Below, piece by piece: positions 21,293 through 29,150 of a stretch of DNA of 33,158 bases. The notes under the pieces are model-generated. The model was not told where the DNA came from. It saw only the letters and a program-made list of their open reading frames with translations, and did no database searches. The position numbers were made by a program, and so were the translations under genes. Within the stretch, counting starts at the first letter, position 1. Each line of letters starts with the position of its first letter. Source of the DNA: Synergistota bacterium (GTDB lineage: Bacteria; Synergistota; Synergistia; Synergistales; Synergistaceae); NCBI GenBank assembly GCA_023450745.1, contig JAEXGR010000064.1, forward strand, positions 1 through 33,158, written 5' to 3'.

Positions 21293-22393
21293 TTGTACTA
21301 CCGGAAATTCAAGGACACCGAGATCTCGGCCCTCGGCTTCGGCGGTCTGCGGCTGCCGGCGGAGGCGGGCTCCCCGGACCGCATCGACCGCGCGTCGGGG
21401 CAAAAGGTGATCGATACGGCGATCGACCGCGGCGTCAACTGCTTCGATACCGCCTATACATATCAAAACGGCGATTCCGAACGCTTTCTCGGCGAGGCGC
21501 TCGCCAAATACCCGCGCGGCAGCTATTTGCTCTCGACAAAATTTTACGCCGACGCGAGCACGGATATCCGCGCCGTCTTTGAAGAACAATTGCGCCGCCT
21601 GCGGACGGACTATGTTGATTTTTATCTTCTGCACGGCATGGATGAAAATTATCTCGCCGCTTACATGGACGAGGAGAAAGATTACCTCGGCTACATCCTC
21701 GAGCAGAGACGGGCGGGACGCGTGCGCTATATCGGCTTTTCCTCGCACGCGGCCCCCGATACGCTTAGAAGGTTTCTCGACTGGTACGACGGCTTCGACG
21801 TGGCGCTCATCCAGCTTAATTATCTGGACTGGAAGCTGCTGGCGGCGAAGGAACAATACGAGATCCTGACGGAACGCGGTATTCCCGTCTGGGTGATGGA
21901 ACCGCTGAAGGGCGGGCGGCTTTCGACACTCAACAAGAGGGCGGCGAATATCCTGCAAGCCGCCGCGCCTGACCGCTCGCTTTCGTCGTGGGGCTTTCGT
22001 TTCCTGATGGGGCTGCCGAACGTGCTGACCGTCTTCAGCGGCATGTCCGACGCGGGTCAGGTGCTTGACAACGCCGAAACCTTCGCGAAGCCCGACCCGT
22101 TGGATGGAGGGGAAGAGGAGGCGCTGCGGGCCGCCGCCGAGGCCTTCATGGCGGAGCTCGGCGTCCCCTGCTCCGCCTGCCGCTACTGCGTGGCGGTCTG
22201 CCCCGCCGGGCTTGACATCCCGCTGCTCATCAAAGGCTACAACGAGAAACAGGTCAGCGGTGAGACCTGGCGCATCGCGCCGTTCGCGGAGGCGGCGGGG
22301 GCTTTCGCGTGTTTACAATGCGGGGCCTGCCTCAAACGCTGCCCGCAGAAGATCGACATCCCCGCGGTGATGCGAAAGCTGACTTGCGGCTGA
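21293..22393 (+). CDS. Aldo/keto reductase with C-terminal 2x[4Fe-4S] domain (copy 2)
   Basis: A 366-residue paralogue of the preceding gene with the same architecture: tetrad Asp52, Tyr57, Lys83 and His114 (CFDTAYTYQNGDSE, LSTKFYA, DFYLLHG) and Cys clusters at 293/296/299/303 (CSACRYCVAVCP) and 340/343/346/350 (CLQCGACLKRCP). The start is TTG at 21293 with GAGG 6 nt upstream; no ATG lies before the conserved barrel. It sits 8 nt after copy 1, so it arose by tandem duplication and the two are co-expressed. The copies have diverged substantially in their substrate loops, suggesting different substrates or a heteromeric enzyme. Confidence 0.9.
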   Translation: MYYRKFKDTEISALGFGGLRLPAEAGSPDRIDRASGQKVIDTAIDRGVNCFDTAYTYQNGDSERFLGEALAKYPRGSYLLSTKFYADASTDIRAVFEEQLRRLRTDYVDFYLLHGMDENYLAAYMDEEKDYLGYILEQRRAGRVRYIGFSSHAAPDTLRRFLDWYDGFDVALIQLNYLDWKLLAAKEQYEILTERGIPVWVMEPLKGGRLSTLNKRAANILQAAAPDRSLSSWGFRFLMGLPNVLTVFSGMSDAGQVLDNAETFAKPDPLDGGEEEALRAAAEAFMAELGVPCSACRYCVAVCPAGLDIPLLIKGYNEKQVSGETWRIAPFAEAAGAFACLQCGACLKRCPQKIDIPAVMRKLTCG

Positions 22394-22428
22394 TCCCCGT
22401 ACACGGAAGGAGAAGGAAGTGTGCTTAA

Positions 22429-22599
22429 AAAACGGCAGACGCGCCGTCGGGAGCCGTATACCGCAACGGCGACGGGCAGAGGCTCGTAAACCTTGGCGTC
22501 CACGAGCATTGGAACAATTCCGCCGACAAAAAATACAGCCGCAATCTCGGCAAAAACGAGGGCATCGAGCTGGTATATCTGCGCGTAACGAAGAAATAG
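22429..22599 (+). pseudogene. Remnant: C-terminal fragment of a DUF362-like protein
   Basis: Frame starting after a TAA at 22426 encodes 56 residues: KTADAPSGAVYRNGDGQRL, then VNLGVHEHWNNSADKKYSRN, then LGKNEGIELVYLRVTKK and a TAG. The LGVHEHWNN...KYSRNLG...GIELV block is one I associate with the C-terminus of DUF362-family proteins (hundreds of residues long); this identification is from memory. Upstream a very good ribosome site (GGAAGGAGAAGGAAG, 22405-22419) precedes a GTG in a different frame. It looks as if most of the gene was deleted, leaving the start signals and the last 57 codons out of frame. Confidence 0.6.
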
Positions 22600-22602
22600 C
22601 AA

Positions 22603-22648
22603 AAACCGGCGCGGCGTGGGGACATTTTGCCTCACGCCGCGCCGGTTT
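22603..22648. repeat. Palindromic repeat, copy 1 (REP-like, possible bidirectional terminator)
   Basis: A perfect 16-bp inverted repeat (22603-22618 AAACCGGCGCGGCGTG; 22633-22648 its complement) around a 14-nt loop GGGACATTTTGCCT. 38 nt (22605-22642) are identical to copy 2 at 29151-29188. It lies after the gene remnant and before the end of the minus-strand exporter gene. Confidence 0.85.
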
Positions 22649-22746
22649 CTACAGATCATGCCAGTCCCTTCAATTAGCCTTTTCGGCATCCCCGCAATCA
22701 CGCCCAGTCCAAGCGCCAGGCATGGGAGGGGCCGCACATTCACGCG

Positions 22747-23703
22747 CTAGATACCCAGGTTCGGCATCAGGCCGTTTTTCACTGCCAGCAGCGTGAGCAC
22801 GGAAATTATCAGCCAGAGCAGGACCGCCATGACGAGCGGTTTCGCACCGATTTTCTTCAGCGCGGGGCGGCTCAGGCCGCCGCCTATCAGGAAGAGCGTC
22901 CCCGTCATCAGGTGCTTGCCCGCAAGCGCACCGTAATTGCAGAACGTTTCCAGCGAGGGGAAGAGCATACGTATGGCTGCCGCGGCGAGGAATCCGACCA
23001 GAAACCATTGGAATGACGCTTTGCTTTGGGTGCGATTCAGCTTGGCCCCGGCGATCGAGAGAGGGAGTATCCAGAGCGCGCGCGTCAATTTCACCGTCGC
23101 CGCGATCGCGAGCGCCTGCGCGCCATATATCGAAGCCGCCCCGACTACGCTGCTGGTATCGTGTATGGCCAGAGCCGACCAAAAACCGAACTGCTGCTGC
23201 GAAAGCCCCAACAGATGTCCAAGCGGCGGGAACACCAGCAGCGCGACGCCATTCAGGAGAAAGATGACGGCCATCGCAACGCCGGTATCTGTCTGATTGG
23301 CGCCGATGGCCGGCGCCATCGCGGCGATCGCGCTGCCGCCGCATATCGCGGTGCCGGAGCTTATAAGCGTACAGAGGTCACGTTCGACTTTGAGCGCGCG
23401 CCCGAGCAGCGCGCCGATGGCGAGGACGGCGCTGATCGATATCATCGTGACCCAGATCGACGTCAGCCCCACCCTCAGCACCACGTTCAGCTGCATACCA
23501 AAGCCGAGCAGGATGACCGCGAGCTGGAGCAGCTTTTTGGAGACGCTCCCCGTCTCTTTCATGACGGGGTTGCCAACCGTCAGAGCGATGAGCGCGCCCG
23601 CCGCAAGCCCGATGGCAGGGTTGGGTGTAAGAACGGAGAGCGCCAGCGCCGCGCAAAACCACATATATTTGTTGCCGTTTATTCTTTCCAAAACACCTTG
23701 CAT
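22747..23703 (-). CDS. YeiH-family putative sulfate/sulfur-anion exporter
   Basis: A 318-residue membrane protein with about nine to ten hydrophobic helices. It shows the PF03601/YeiH pattern: AIGLAAGALIALTVGNP, KKLLQLAVILLGFGMQLNVVL, the hallmark LISSGTAICGGSAIAAMAPAIGA, WSALAIHDTSSVVGAASIYG and GTLFLIGGGLSRPALKKIG. The family is annotated as putative sulfate exporter and recurs near sulfonate-degradation genes; transport has not been firmly shown for most members. It is the last gene of the minus-strand lyase-BCCT-OCD operon, 60 nt after the OCD-family gene. AGGAGG lies 11 nt before its ATG. Its presence hints that the operon's substrate contains sulfur. Confidence 0.85.
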   Translation of the reverse strand: MQGVLERINGNKYMWFCAALALSVLTPNPAIGLAAGALIALTVGNPVMKETGSVSKKLLQLAVILLGFGMQLNVVLRVGLTSIWVTMISISAVLAIGALLGRALKVERDLCTLISSGTAICGGSAIAAMAPAIGANQTDTGVAMAVIFLLNGVALLVFPPLGHLLGLSQQQFGFWSALAIHDTSSVVGAASIYGAQALAIAATVKLTRALWILPLSIAGAKLNRTQSKASFQWFLVGFLAAAAIRMLFPSLETFCNYGALAGKHLMTGTLFLIGGGLSRPALKKIGAKPLVMAVLLWLIISVLTLLAVKNGLMPNLGI

Positions 23704-23763
23704 GGTTACATTGTCCTCCTCTTTATTACGCCCGCAAACTTCGCCGCCGCTGATGGATGTTTT

Positions 23764-24759
23764 CTAACGATAAAAAAGTTTTGTGCCGATATTCATTGAC
23801 AGAGCTTTTTTATAATAGAGCTGGCCGAGCGCGATGTCATTTATCGAAAGTCCGCGGTGCCAGAAGAGAATACGTTCGCCGTCGTTCTCGCGCCCCGTCT
23901 TTTTGCCCGCCACGATTTCGCCCAATTCAGCGTAAAGGGACTTCTCCGTCAGCTTGCCGGCCCTTACGTGCGGACTTAGGCTGCCGAGCTTTCCGCCTTC
24001 TTTGCACTGCCCCCAGTCGTCTACGACGATCTTGTCCATCACGTCGGTCAGCGTGATCTCGTTCGCGCAGATCGTGCCGTAGGGGACGACGAAGCCGCCA
24101 GGCTTTATCCATTCGGTCTTCAGCAGCGGCGCCGGCTCGATCAGCCGCGTGGCTTCGATCATTATGTCCGCGCCCTTTAAGCACTCTTCGCTGTCTTTGG
24201 CGATTACTATCTTTTTGTGCAGACGGGCTTCGAGAGCCTGCGCAAAGGCTTCCATCGACTCGCGTCTTCTGCTGTTTATCCTGATCTCTTCAAAGTCGTA
24301 AAGATGGTCGAGCAATACCACGTTCCAGAAGGCCGTTCCGCGGCAGCCAAGGTGGCCGAGCACGCGGTTCGATTTCCTCGCGAGATACTTGGCTCCCACA
24401 GCCGTGAGCGCGCCGGTACGGATCGAAGTTATCGCCGTGGCGTCCATTATGGCGTAAGGCGCGCCGTTTTCGGGATTGTAGAGGCTGAGCAGCGACATTT
24501 CCGAGGGTAGGTCTTTTTTGTAATTGTAGACGTAGTCCCCAACCACTTTGACGCCCGCGACGTGCTCCGGCTCGATGTAGCCGCGCAGAACGTTGAAATG
24601 CCCGTTATATTCTGGGTTGGGGGTTATGTGTACGCGCGGCTCCACCTTCGCCTGTTTCGTGCCCTGCGCCTTTAGGCTTTCTTCTACGGCTGCCAATATT
24701 TCGTCATTGGTGATGCCGAGCTGATCGATATCTTTTGAGTTGAGATATAAAATGTCCAT
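23764..24759 (-). CDS. Ornithine cyclodeaminase/mu-crystallin family protein (copy in lyase operon)
   Basis: A 331-residue OCD-family protein: GVKVVGDYVYNYKKDLPS (substrate Lys), YAIMDATAITSIRTGALTAVGAKYLA (the RTGA motif), and a Rossmann part ending IVVDDWGQCKEGGKL and GEIVAGKKTGREND. Members make proline from ornithine, or reduce cyclic ketimines such as pyrroline-, piperideine- or thiomorpholine-carboxylates with NAD(P)H. The dinucleotide loop is unusual: GHLGCRGTAFWN instead of the typical GxGxQA. GAGGGA precedes the ATG. It is the third gene of the operon, 65 nt after the BCCT gene. Its role with a betaine carrier and a HAL-fold lyase is unknown; reduction of a downstream cyclic intermediate is one idea. 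Confidence 0.83.
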   Translation of the reverse strand: MDILYLNSKDIDQLGITNDEILAAVEESLKAQGTKQAKVEPRVHITPNPEYNGHFNVLRGYIEPEHVAGVKVVGDYVYNYKKDLPSEMSLLSLYNPENGAPYAIMDATAITSIRTGALTAVGAKYLARKSNRVLGHLGCRGTAFWNVVLLDHLYDFEEIRINSRRRESMEAFAQALEARLHKKIVIAKDSEECLKGADIMIEATRLIEPAPLLKTEWIKPGGFVVPYGTICANEITLTDVMDKIVVDDWGQCKEGGKLGSLSPHVRAGKLTEKSLYAELGEIVAGKKTGRENDGERILFWHRGLSINDIALGQLYYKKALSMNIGTKLFYR

Positions 24760-24823
24760 GATGTTCCCTCTTTTTAATTTTATTCTGTTGTTTGTCTATA
24801 TAAGCAAGATGCAACAATAATCT

Positions 24824-26383
24824 CTAATCGTCGCTTAATTCCGTCATGAAGAATATTTTGACGAACGATGCAATTTGAAGAATGAATACGCCCAGGACTA
24901 AAAACGCGCCTACGGACGAGAGCTGTCTTACTCCGTCAACACCTCGGACACCGCCTGCCAGCGCCCCCATAATCACGGAGACCGAACCGATGATCACACC
25001 CCAGGCAAGCATAAGATGTTTAGGCGCCTCATCGCCGCTCCTGTCCTGAGAGACACAGAGCGACGCAAGAGTATGACAGATGGAGTCAGCCGCCGTACAG
25101 AAGGAGAGTATCAGCGTGACCATGACCACCGGGATCACTACTATACCAAATTTAAACGGCAGGTACTGTAGGAATCCCCAGACCGCAGCGGTAGCGCCAT
25201 TTTCTTTTAGGATCGAAACGAGGTCGACGACGCCGTTCATCTGCCAATTCAATGCCGTGGCACCCCAGACAGAAAACCATACCCAACAGAAAACCGACGG
25301 CAATATCCAGTTAACGATCATAAACTCTCTGATGGTGCGTCCGTAAGAAATTTTTGCCAAAAACATGCCCATCACGGGCGCGTATGCAATCCACACTGTC
25401 CAGTCGAAGAGCGTCCACCACACTGTAAGCGCTTCGCCGCCCACATCGACGGGATCGAAGCCCCAGACCCAGAAATTATCCATCCAGTAGCCCAGTCCCA
25501 ATGGAAGCGCTTTGCAGATATCAACGATAGGGCCAGTGAAAAAGAGAAGCACAAGGAGGAAATAAAAGATTTTACTGTTGAACGTCGCCAGGCTTTTTAT
25601 TCCCTTGTCGATGCCCAAATATGCGGCCCCTGTGAAGAGCGCGGTAACGGCAACTCCCAGTATGATCCACGATAGGATGCCGGCGTCGATACCGTAAACA
25701 ACTTTGAAGCCGGAAAGCACAAAGGCCATTCCTGTTCCCAATCCACAGGCCATTCCCAAAACGATGCCAACGGTGCAGAGCGAATCCACCACATTCGCGG
25801 CGACCGGGTTATAGACCTTATCGCCGAAAAGCGGCCGAAGCGTGGCGATCACAGAGAATTTTTCTTTCCTATTGTAATATAGATACGATACTAGGAGGCC
25901 AGAGATTCCATAAAACGCATATGGAACAAAACTCCAGTTGTAAAAGCACCTCGCCAGCGCGAAACGGGCTGCTTCTATGCTCATAGGGGCGATTCCCAGC
26001 GCGTCAAGTTCCCCGTATACATTGCCGAAATATACCATCGGCTCGTTTATGCCCCAGTTGACGATTCCGACGGAAATACCTCCCGTCAAAGCCATTACGA
26101 ACCACGTATGGAAAGGATATTTAGCCTTGGCCTCTTTACCGCCTATCCTGATATTCCCCAACTTTGAAAAGGTGGCGGCGGCAACGAGCACAAAACAGGT
26201 CATAGCGGCTATTTGGTAGAGCCATCCAAAGTTTAACAGGGAAAATTTGAAGATAGTTTTGCAGACTGCTTTCAACCACTCATTTTTAAAAACGCCTACG
26301 ATGATGGCGGTGACCATGACCAGAAATGTAGGATAGAATACGCCCTTCCTCAGTTGCACTTTTTGATCTTCGTTTTGCAGCAT
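24824..26383 (-). CDS. BCCT-family (betaine/carnitine/choline) transporter
   Basis: A 519-residue carrier with about 12 hydrophobic helices. Family marks are TGGISVGIVNWGINEPMVYFGN (glycine stretch and aromatic box of TM4), SYLYYNRKEKFSV, and the TM8 signature TLFDWTVWIAYAPVMGMFLAKISYGRTIREF. BCCT proteins import trimethylammonium zwitterions (glycine betaine, carnitine, choline, dimethylsulfoniopropionate) with Na+ or H+, or by exchange. Long N- and C-terminal osmosensing tails, as in BetP, are absent, which suggests nutrient uptake rather than osmoprotection. GGAGGAG lies 5 nt before the ATG. It follows the HAL-fold lyase gene by 120 nt; an intra-operon hairpin separates them. Confidence 0.92.
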   Translation of the reverse strand: MLQNEDQKVQLRKGVFYPTFLVMVTAIIVGVFKNEWLKAVCKTIFKFSLLNFGWLYQIAAMTCFVLVAAATFSKLGNIRIGGKEAKAKYPFHTWFVMALTGGISVGIVNWGINEPMVYFGNVYGELDALGIAPMSIEAARFALARCFYNWSFVPYAFYGISGLLVSYLYYNRKEKFSVIATLRPLFGDKVYNPVAANVVDSLCTVGIVLGMACGLGTGMAFVLSGFKVVYGIDAGILSWIILGVAVTALFTGAAYLGIDKGIKSLATFNSKIFYFLLVLLFFTGPIVDICKALPLGLGYWMDNFWVWGFDPVDVGGEALTVWWTLFDWTVWIAYAPVMGMFLAKISYGRTIREFMIVNWILPSVFCWVWFSVWGATALNWQMNGVVDLVSILKENGATAAVWGFLQYLPFKFGIVVIPVVMVTLILSFCTAADSICHTLASLCVSQDRSGDEAPKHLMLAWGVIIGSVSVIMGALAGGVRGVDGVRQLSSVGAFLVLGVFILQIASFVKIFFMTELSDD

Positions 26384-26450
26384 AAAGGCTCCTCCTCATA
26401 TAACCCAAGCCGCGCGTGCGCAAAAACGCGCGCAACTCTATCGTCTTTGG

Positions 26451-26475
26451 GCCGGCCGCATAAAATGCGACCGGC
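26451..26475 (-). terminator. Hairpin between the lyase and BCCT genes
   Basis: On the minus strand GCCGGTCGCA (26475-26466), TTTTA loop, TGCGGCCGGC (26460-26451): 10 bp with one G-U. There is no T-run after it, so it more likely sets mRNA stability or partial termination inside the operon. Confidence 0.45.
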
Positions 26476-26502
26476 GTACAATTGTTTTTTTGCGAGGTTT
26501 TA

Positions 26503-28023
26503 TTACAGCAAGCGGTCTCTCACTTCCGTGAGGAGTTTGTTGCTCTTGATGAACTCATACGCTTTCTGGATATCAGGTGAAATCGGGCGGTCCGTCTTGT
26601 AGAGCCCTATTTCTTTGCGGAACTCTTTCCAAGCAATTTCCGTGCCTTTTCCAAGCTTAATATCCTTATTCTGCATGCGCAAGTCAATTGCCTGGCAAGC
26701 GTGGATCATTTCCATTCCGTAAATATATTTCATGTCGTCGACCGCTTTTCTCAGCTTTTGTGCGGCAAAGGGCGTGTTGTTCGCGTGGTCCTCAATATCT
26801 CCGGCTACGGAGAGAAAATCTACGGAGCATGGATTTGAGAGATGACGAATCTCTCCGTCAAGCGCGACGAAAGGCTTCTGGAAAGCGCCGAAGCAATGGG
26901 ATTCACCACCGTCATGGCTGAGGAAGCGTGGCAGATGCGAAAGCGCCGGGGTATCCATTCTGATCATCCTGTAGCAGGACATACGAGAAAGGTGCGGGAG
27001 GATGATGGAAATCATTTCCAGCGCCGCCGTAAGCGTAGTAACCTCAAAGTTCGAGACGGAGATCATACGTTTCTCGTCCACCAGCACGCAGGGATTGTCG
27101 TCGGAGCTGTTCATCTGGATCAGCATAAGTTCTTTCGTATATTCGAGCGCGTCGCGCAGCGAGCCATTGACATGCGCGCCGCCCCTGTATGAAAGCGGAT
27201 CCTGGAGGGCTCTTTCTGGGTCGGGCTGATAGATATAGCTGCCCTCTATGTATTTGCGTATGCGAGCCGCGCTGACCTGCTGTCCCTTCAGTCTGCGCGC
27301 GGCGAGCCCTGACGGGTCAAGCGGCGTCGTGTTTCCGTTGAATCCCTCGAGCGACACGCCATAGACGATGTCGCTGATATCGGCGAGATCTTCAAGCTCT
27401 TTGAACACGAGCGCGGCCTGTCCGGCGGAGAAAGCGTTGCAGTCGATAATGGCGAGTCCGTCCTTTGGGCCAAGTTCGATCGGTTCAAGGCCGGCCTTTT
27501 TATGCGCTTCTTTGGAGGACATTTTTTCGCCTTTATAATTGACGTCGCCCTCACCGAGCATGGCGAGTCCAATATGGGCAAGTATACCTATGTCGGCTTC
27601 TCCGATGGAGCCTCTTTCTGGCAATACTGGATGTATGCCGGCATTGAGGAATGCCATGTAGCGGCGGGCGACAAGCGGCTGAATGCCGGTATATCCCTGA
27701 AGCAGGCAGTTGAGACGGATCGCCATCGCGGCGCGGGCTTCTTGCTCAGAAGCGGCGGGCTTAACTCCAAGCGTGTGCGAGTAGATCATTTTGCGATTGA
27801 ATTTCGCAAATACATCTTTGGATATTTTTCGGTCTTTGTTCTGACCAACACCGGTATTGAAACCATAGACTGGGACATTGGCATCCACCAAATCGTACAC
27901 CAACTGACGCGAGGCTTCAAGTTTCTCATTGGCCTCCGGGCTGATTTCAACCTCAGCTCCTTCGACCGCAATAGCCCAGAGGCTGTCTATAGTAAGATCG
28001 TTACCGGTAAGTACCACTTTCAT
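26503..28023 (-). CDS. HAL-fold lyase lacking the MIO triad; probable ergothionase-type enzyme
   Basis: A 506-residue protein of the histidine/phenylalanine ammonia-lyase family. HAL positions retained include Tyr53 (VYGFNTGVG), an Asn near 196 (DCNAFSAG), Arg280 (QDPLSYRG), Asn325-Phe326 (SNFE) and Glu411-Asp-His (DIEDHANN). The segment that normally holds Ala142-Ser143-Gly144, which cyclises to the MIO electrophile, is GSIG-Glu142-Ala143-Asp144 (codons 27592-27600). With Ser replaced by Ala no MIO can form; Tyr280 of HAL is also Leu. Ordinary histidine deamination is therefore unlikely. Ergothionase, which eliminates trimethylamine from ergothioneine, is as I recall a HAL homologue that does not need MIO, and the adjacent BCCT carrier suits such a betaine. 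No other hut gene is present. First gene of the operon, divergent from a LysR regulator. Confidence 0.7.
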   Translation of the reverse strand: MKVVLTGNDLTIDSLWAIAVEGAEVEISPEANEKLEASRQLVYDLVDANVPVYGFNTGVGQNKDRKISKDVFAKFNRKMIYSHTLGVKPAASEQEARAAMAIRLNCLLQGYTGIQPLVARRYMAFLNAGIHPVLPERGSIGEADIGILAHIGLAMLGEGDVNYKGEKMSSKEAHKKAGLEPIELGPKDGLAIIDCNAFSAGQAALVFKELEDLADISDIVYGVSLEGFNGNTTPLDPSGLAARRLKGQQVSAARIRKYIEGSYIYQPDPERALQDPLSYRGGAHVNGSLRDALEYTKELMLIQMNSSDDNPCVLVDEKRMISVSNFEVTTLTAALEMISIILPHLSRMSCYRMIRMDTPALSHLPRFLSHDGGESHCFGAFQKPFVALDGEIRHLSNPCSVDFLSVAGDIEDHANNTPFAAQKLRKAVDDMKYIYGMEMIHACQAIDLRMQNKDIKLGKGTEIAWKEFRKEIGLYKTDRPISPDIQKAYEFIKSNKLLTEVRDRLL

Positions 28024-28107
28024 CGTACATACACCTCTTTTTTGTTTTTATTAGGGATATGCGCATCTCCTCGTAACGAAGTAAATATACGCCATTGACT
28101 GCGGCGC

Positions 28108-28145
28108 GTAAAATAGTAAAATATATACGTACCATTAGTAAAATA
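28108..28145. promoter_or_regulatory. Repeated GTAAAATA boxes in the lyase/LysR divergent promoter
   Basis: GTAAAATA occurs three times: 28108-28115, 28116-28123 and 28138-28145. The longer form TAGTAAAATA repeats at 28114-28123 and 28136-28145, exactly 22 bp (two helix turns) apart. This fits a dimeric or tetrameric LysR site between the divergent genes. The minus-strand complement is rich in TATATT-like -10 hexamers. Confidence 0.5.
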
Positions 28146-28222
28146 CCATAGATACTGATAGTTTGTGTTTTTAATCAACATCCATCGGTATGTCAATATG
28201 TCTGAAAGCAGGGGCAAGCCTG

Positions 28223-29098
28223 ATGACGATAAGGGATATGGAAATATTAGTCGAGGTGGCAAGATGCCTGAACATGACGGAAGCGTCCAAGAACCTGTAT
28301 ATTTCACAGTCCACCGTAAGTCAGGTCATCGCCGGAATAGAAAGGCAATACAATATAAGGCTCTTTGAGCGAATAAACAAAAGGCTCATCCTCACCGAAC
28401 AAGGCCGGATCATCGTCGACCATTCAAAAAAAGTTATCGAAGCATATAACGAAATGGAGGCCGCAATACGCTTTGCCAGTGAGGAAATAATAAGAATCGG
28501 AAGCGACCTTATCACATCCAGCAGCATCTTGAACGATATATGGGTGAGATACCACAGGACATGTCCCAATATCAAAACCCGTATGGTGATCGAAGACGGT
28601 TATTTATTAAAAAACAGGCTTCTGGACTATGATTTGGATTTCGCTCTGCTTGAATATTCCTTATCGCACACCGACCTGATCAATAAAAAAATCGCGGAAG
28701 ATTCTTATGTTTTGATTTCTAACCCGCAACACGAATTCGCCGGCCGGGACTCCGTCTCGCTGAGGGAATTATCCGACGCAAACCTCATCATGAGAGAACA
28801 GGGGAACCCCACAAGAGACCTATTTGATAAAACTATCCGTCATTATCAATACGAAGTGACGGTCGCAAGCACCTACAGCAATATCGATATTATAAAATCA
28901 GAGGTCGTAAAGGGCGGATGTGTCTCGATCATGGCTAAAAAACTGATAACCAACGAACTTGCCCGCGGCATCCTGCACAGCTGTGAGATCCGCGATTTTA
29001 AAGAAAAAAGAACTTTTTACGTAATCTATCACAAACACCTGAAATTAACGCCGCATTTCAGCTCGTTCATAGAAAACTGCGGCTGCTTAGCGGAGTAA
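28223..29098 (+). CDS. LysR-family transcriptional regulator
   Basis: A 291-residue regulator. The N-terminal winged helix-turn-helix covers residues 1-60 (MTIRDMEILVEVARCLNMTEASKNLYISQSTVSQVIAGIERQYNIRLFER in consecutive order), followed by a linker helix (IIVDHSKKVIEAYNEMEAAIRF) and a periplasmic-binding-like effector domain (IRIGSDLITSSSILNDIW, LLDYDLDFALLEYSLSH, EVVKGGCVSIMAKKLI). ATG 28223 is chosen because it starts the conserved HTH and AGGGGC precedes it; the frame open from 28190 adds 11 unrelated residues. It is divergent from the HAL-fold lyase across about 200 nt, the classic LysR arrangement, so it probably activates the lyase-BCCT-OCD-YeiH operon in response to the substrate or an intermediate. 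Confidence 0.9.
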   Translation: MTIRDMEILVEVARCLNMTEASKNLYISQSTVSQVIAGIERQYNIRLFERINKRLILTEQGRIIVDHSKKVIEAYNEMEAAIRFASEEIIRIGSDLITSSSILNDIWVRYHRTCPNIKTRMVIEDGYLLKNRLLDYDLDFALLEYSLSHTDLINKKIAEDSYVLISNPQHEFAGRDSVSLRELSDANLIMREQGNPTRDLFDKTIRHYQYEVTVASTYSNIDIIKSEVVKGGCVSIMAKKLITNELARGILHSCEIRDFKEKRTFYVIYHKHLKLTPHFSSFIENCGCLAE

Positions 29099-29150
29099 CG
29101 GCTGGAAAAAAGGCCGCCGCCGTTCAGGCCATCCGAAGTAATATGGCACG

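Noticed and set aside
22419..22796. 125-codon open frame from the GTG at 22419
   Set aside because: Its translation is basic and low-complexity, runs through the palindromic repeat and into the antisense of the exporter gene; a different frame there encodes the conserved gene remnant.
26503..28023. Annotation as ordinary histidine ammonia-lyase (hutH)
   Set aside because: The MIO triad is absent (Ser143 is Ala), and no urocanase, imidazolonepropionase or formimino-glutamate gene is nearby.
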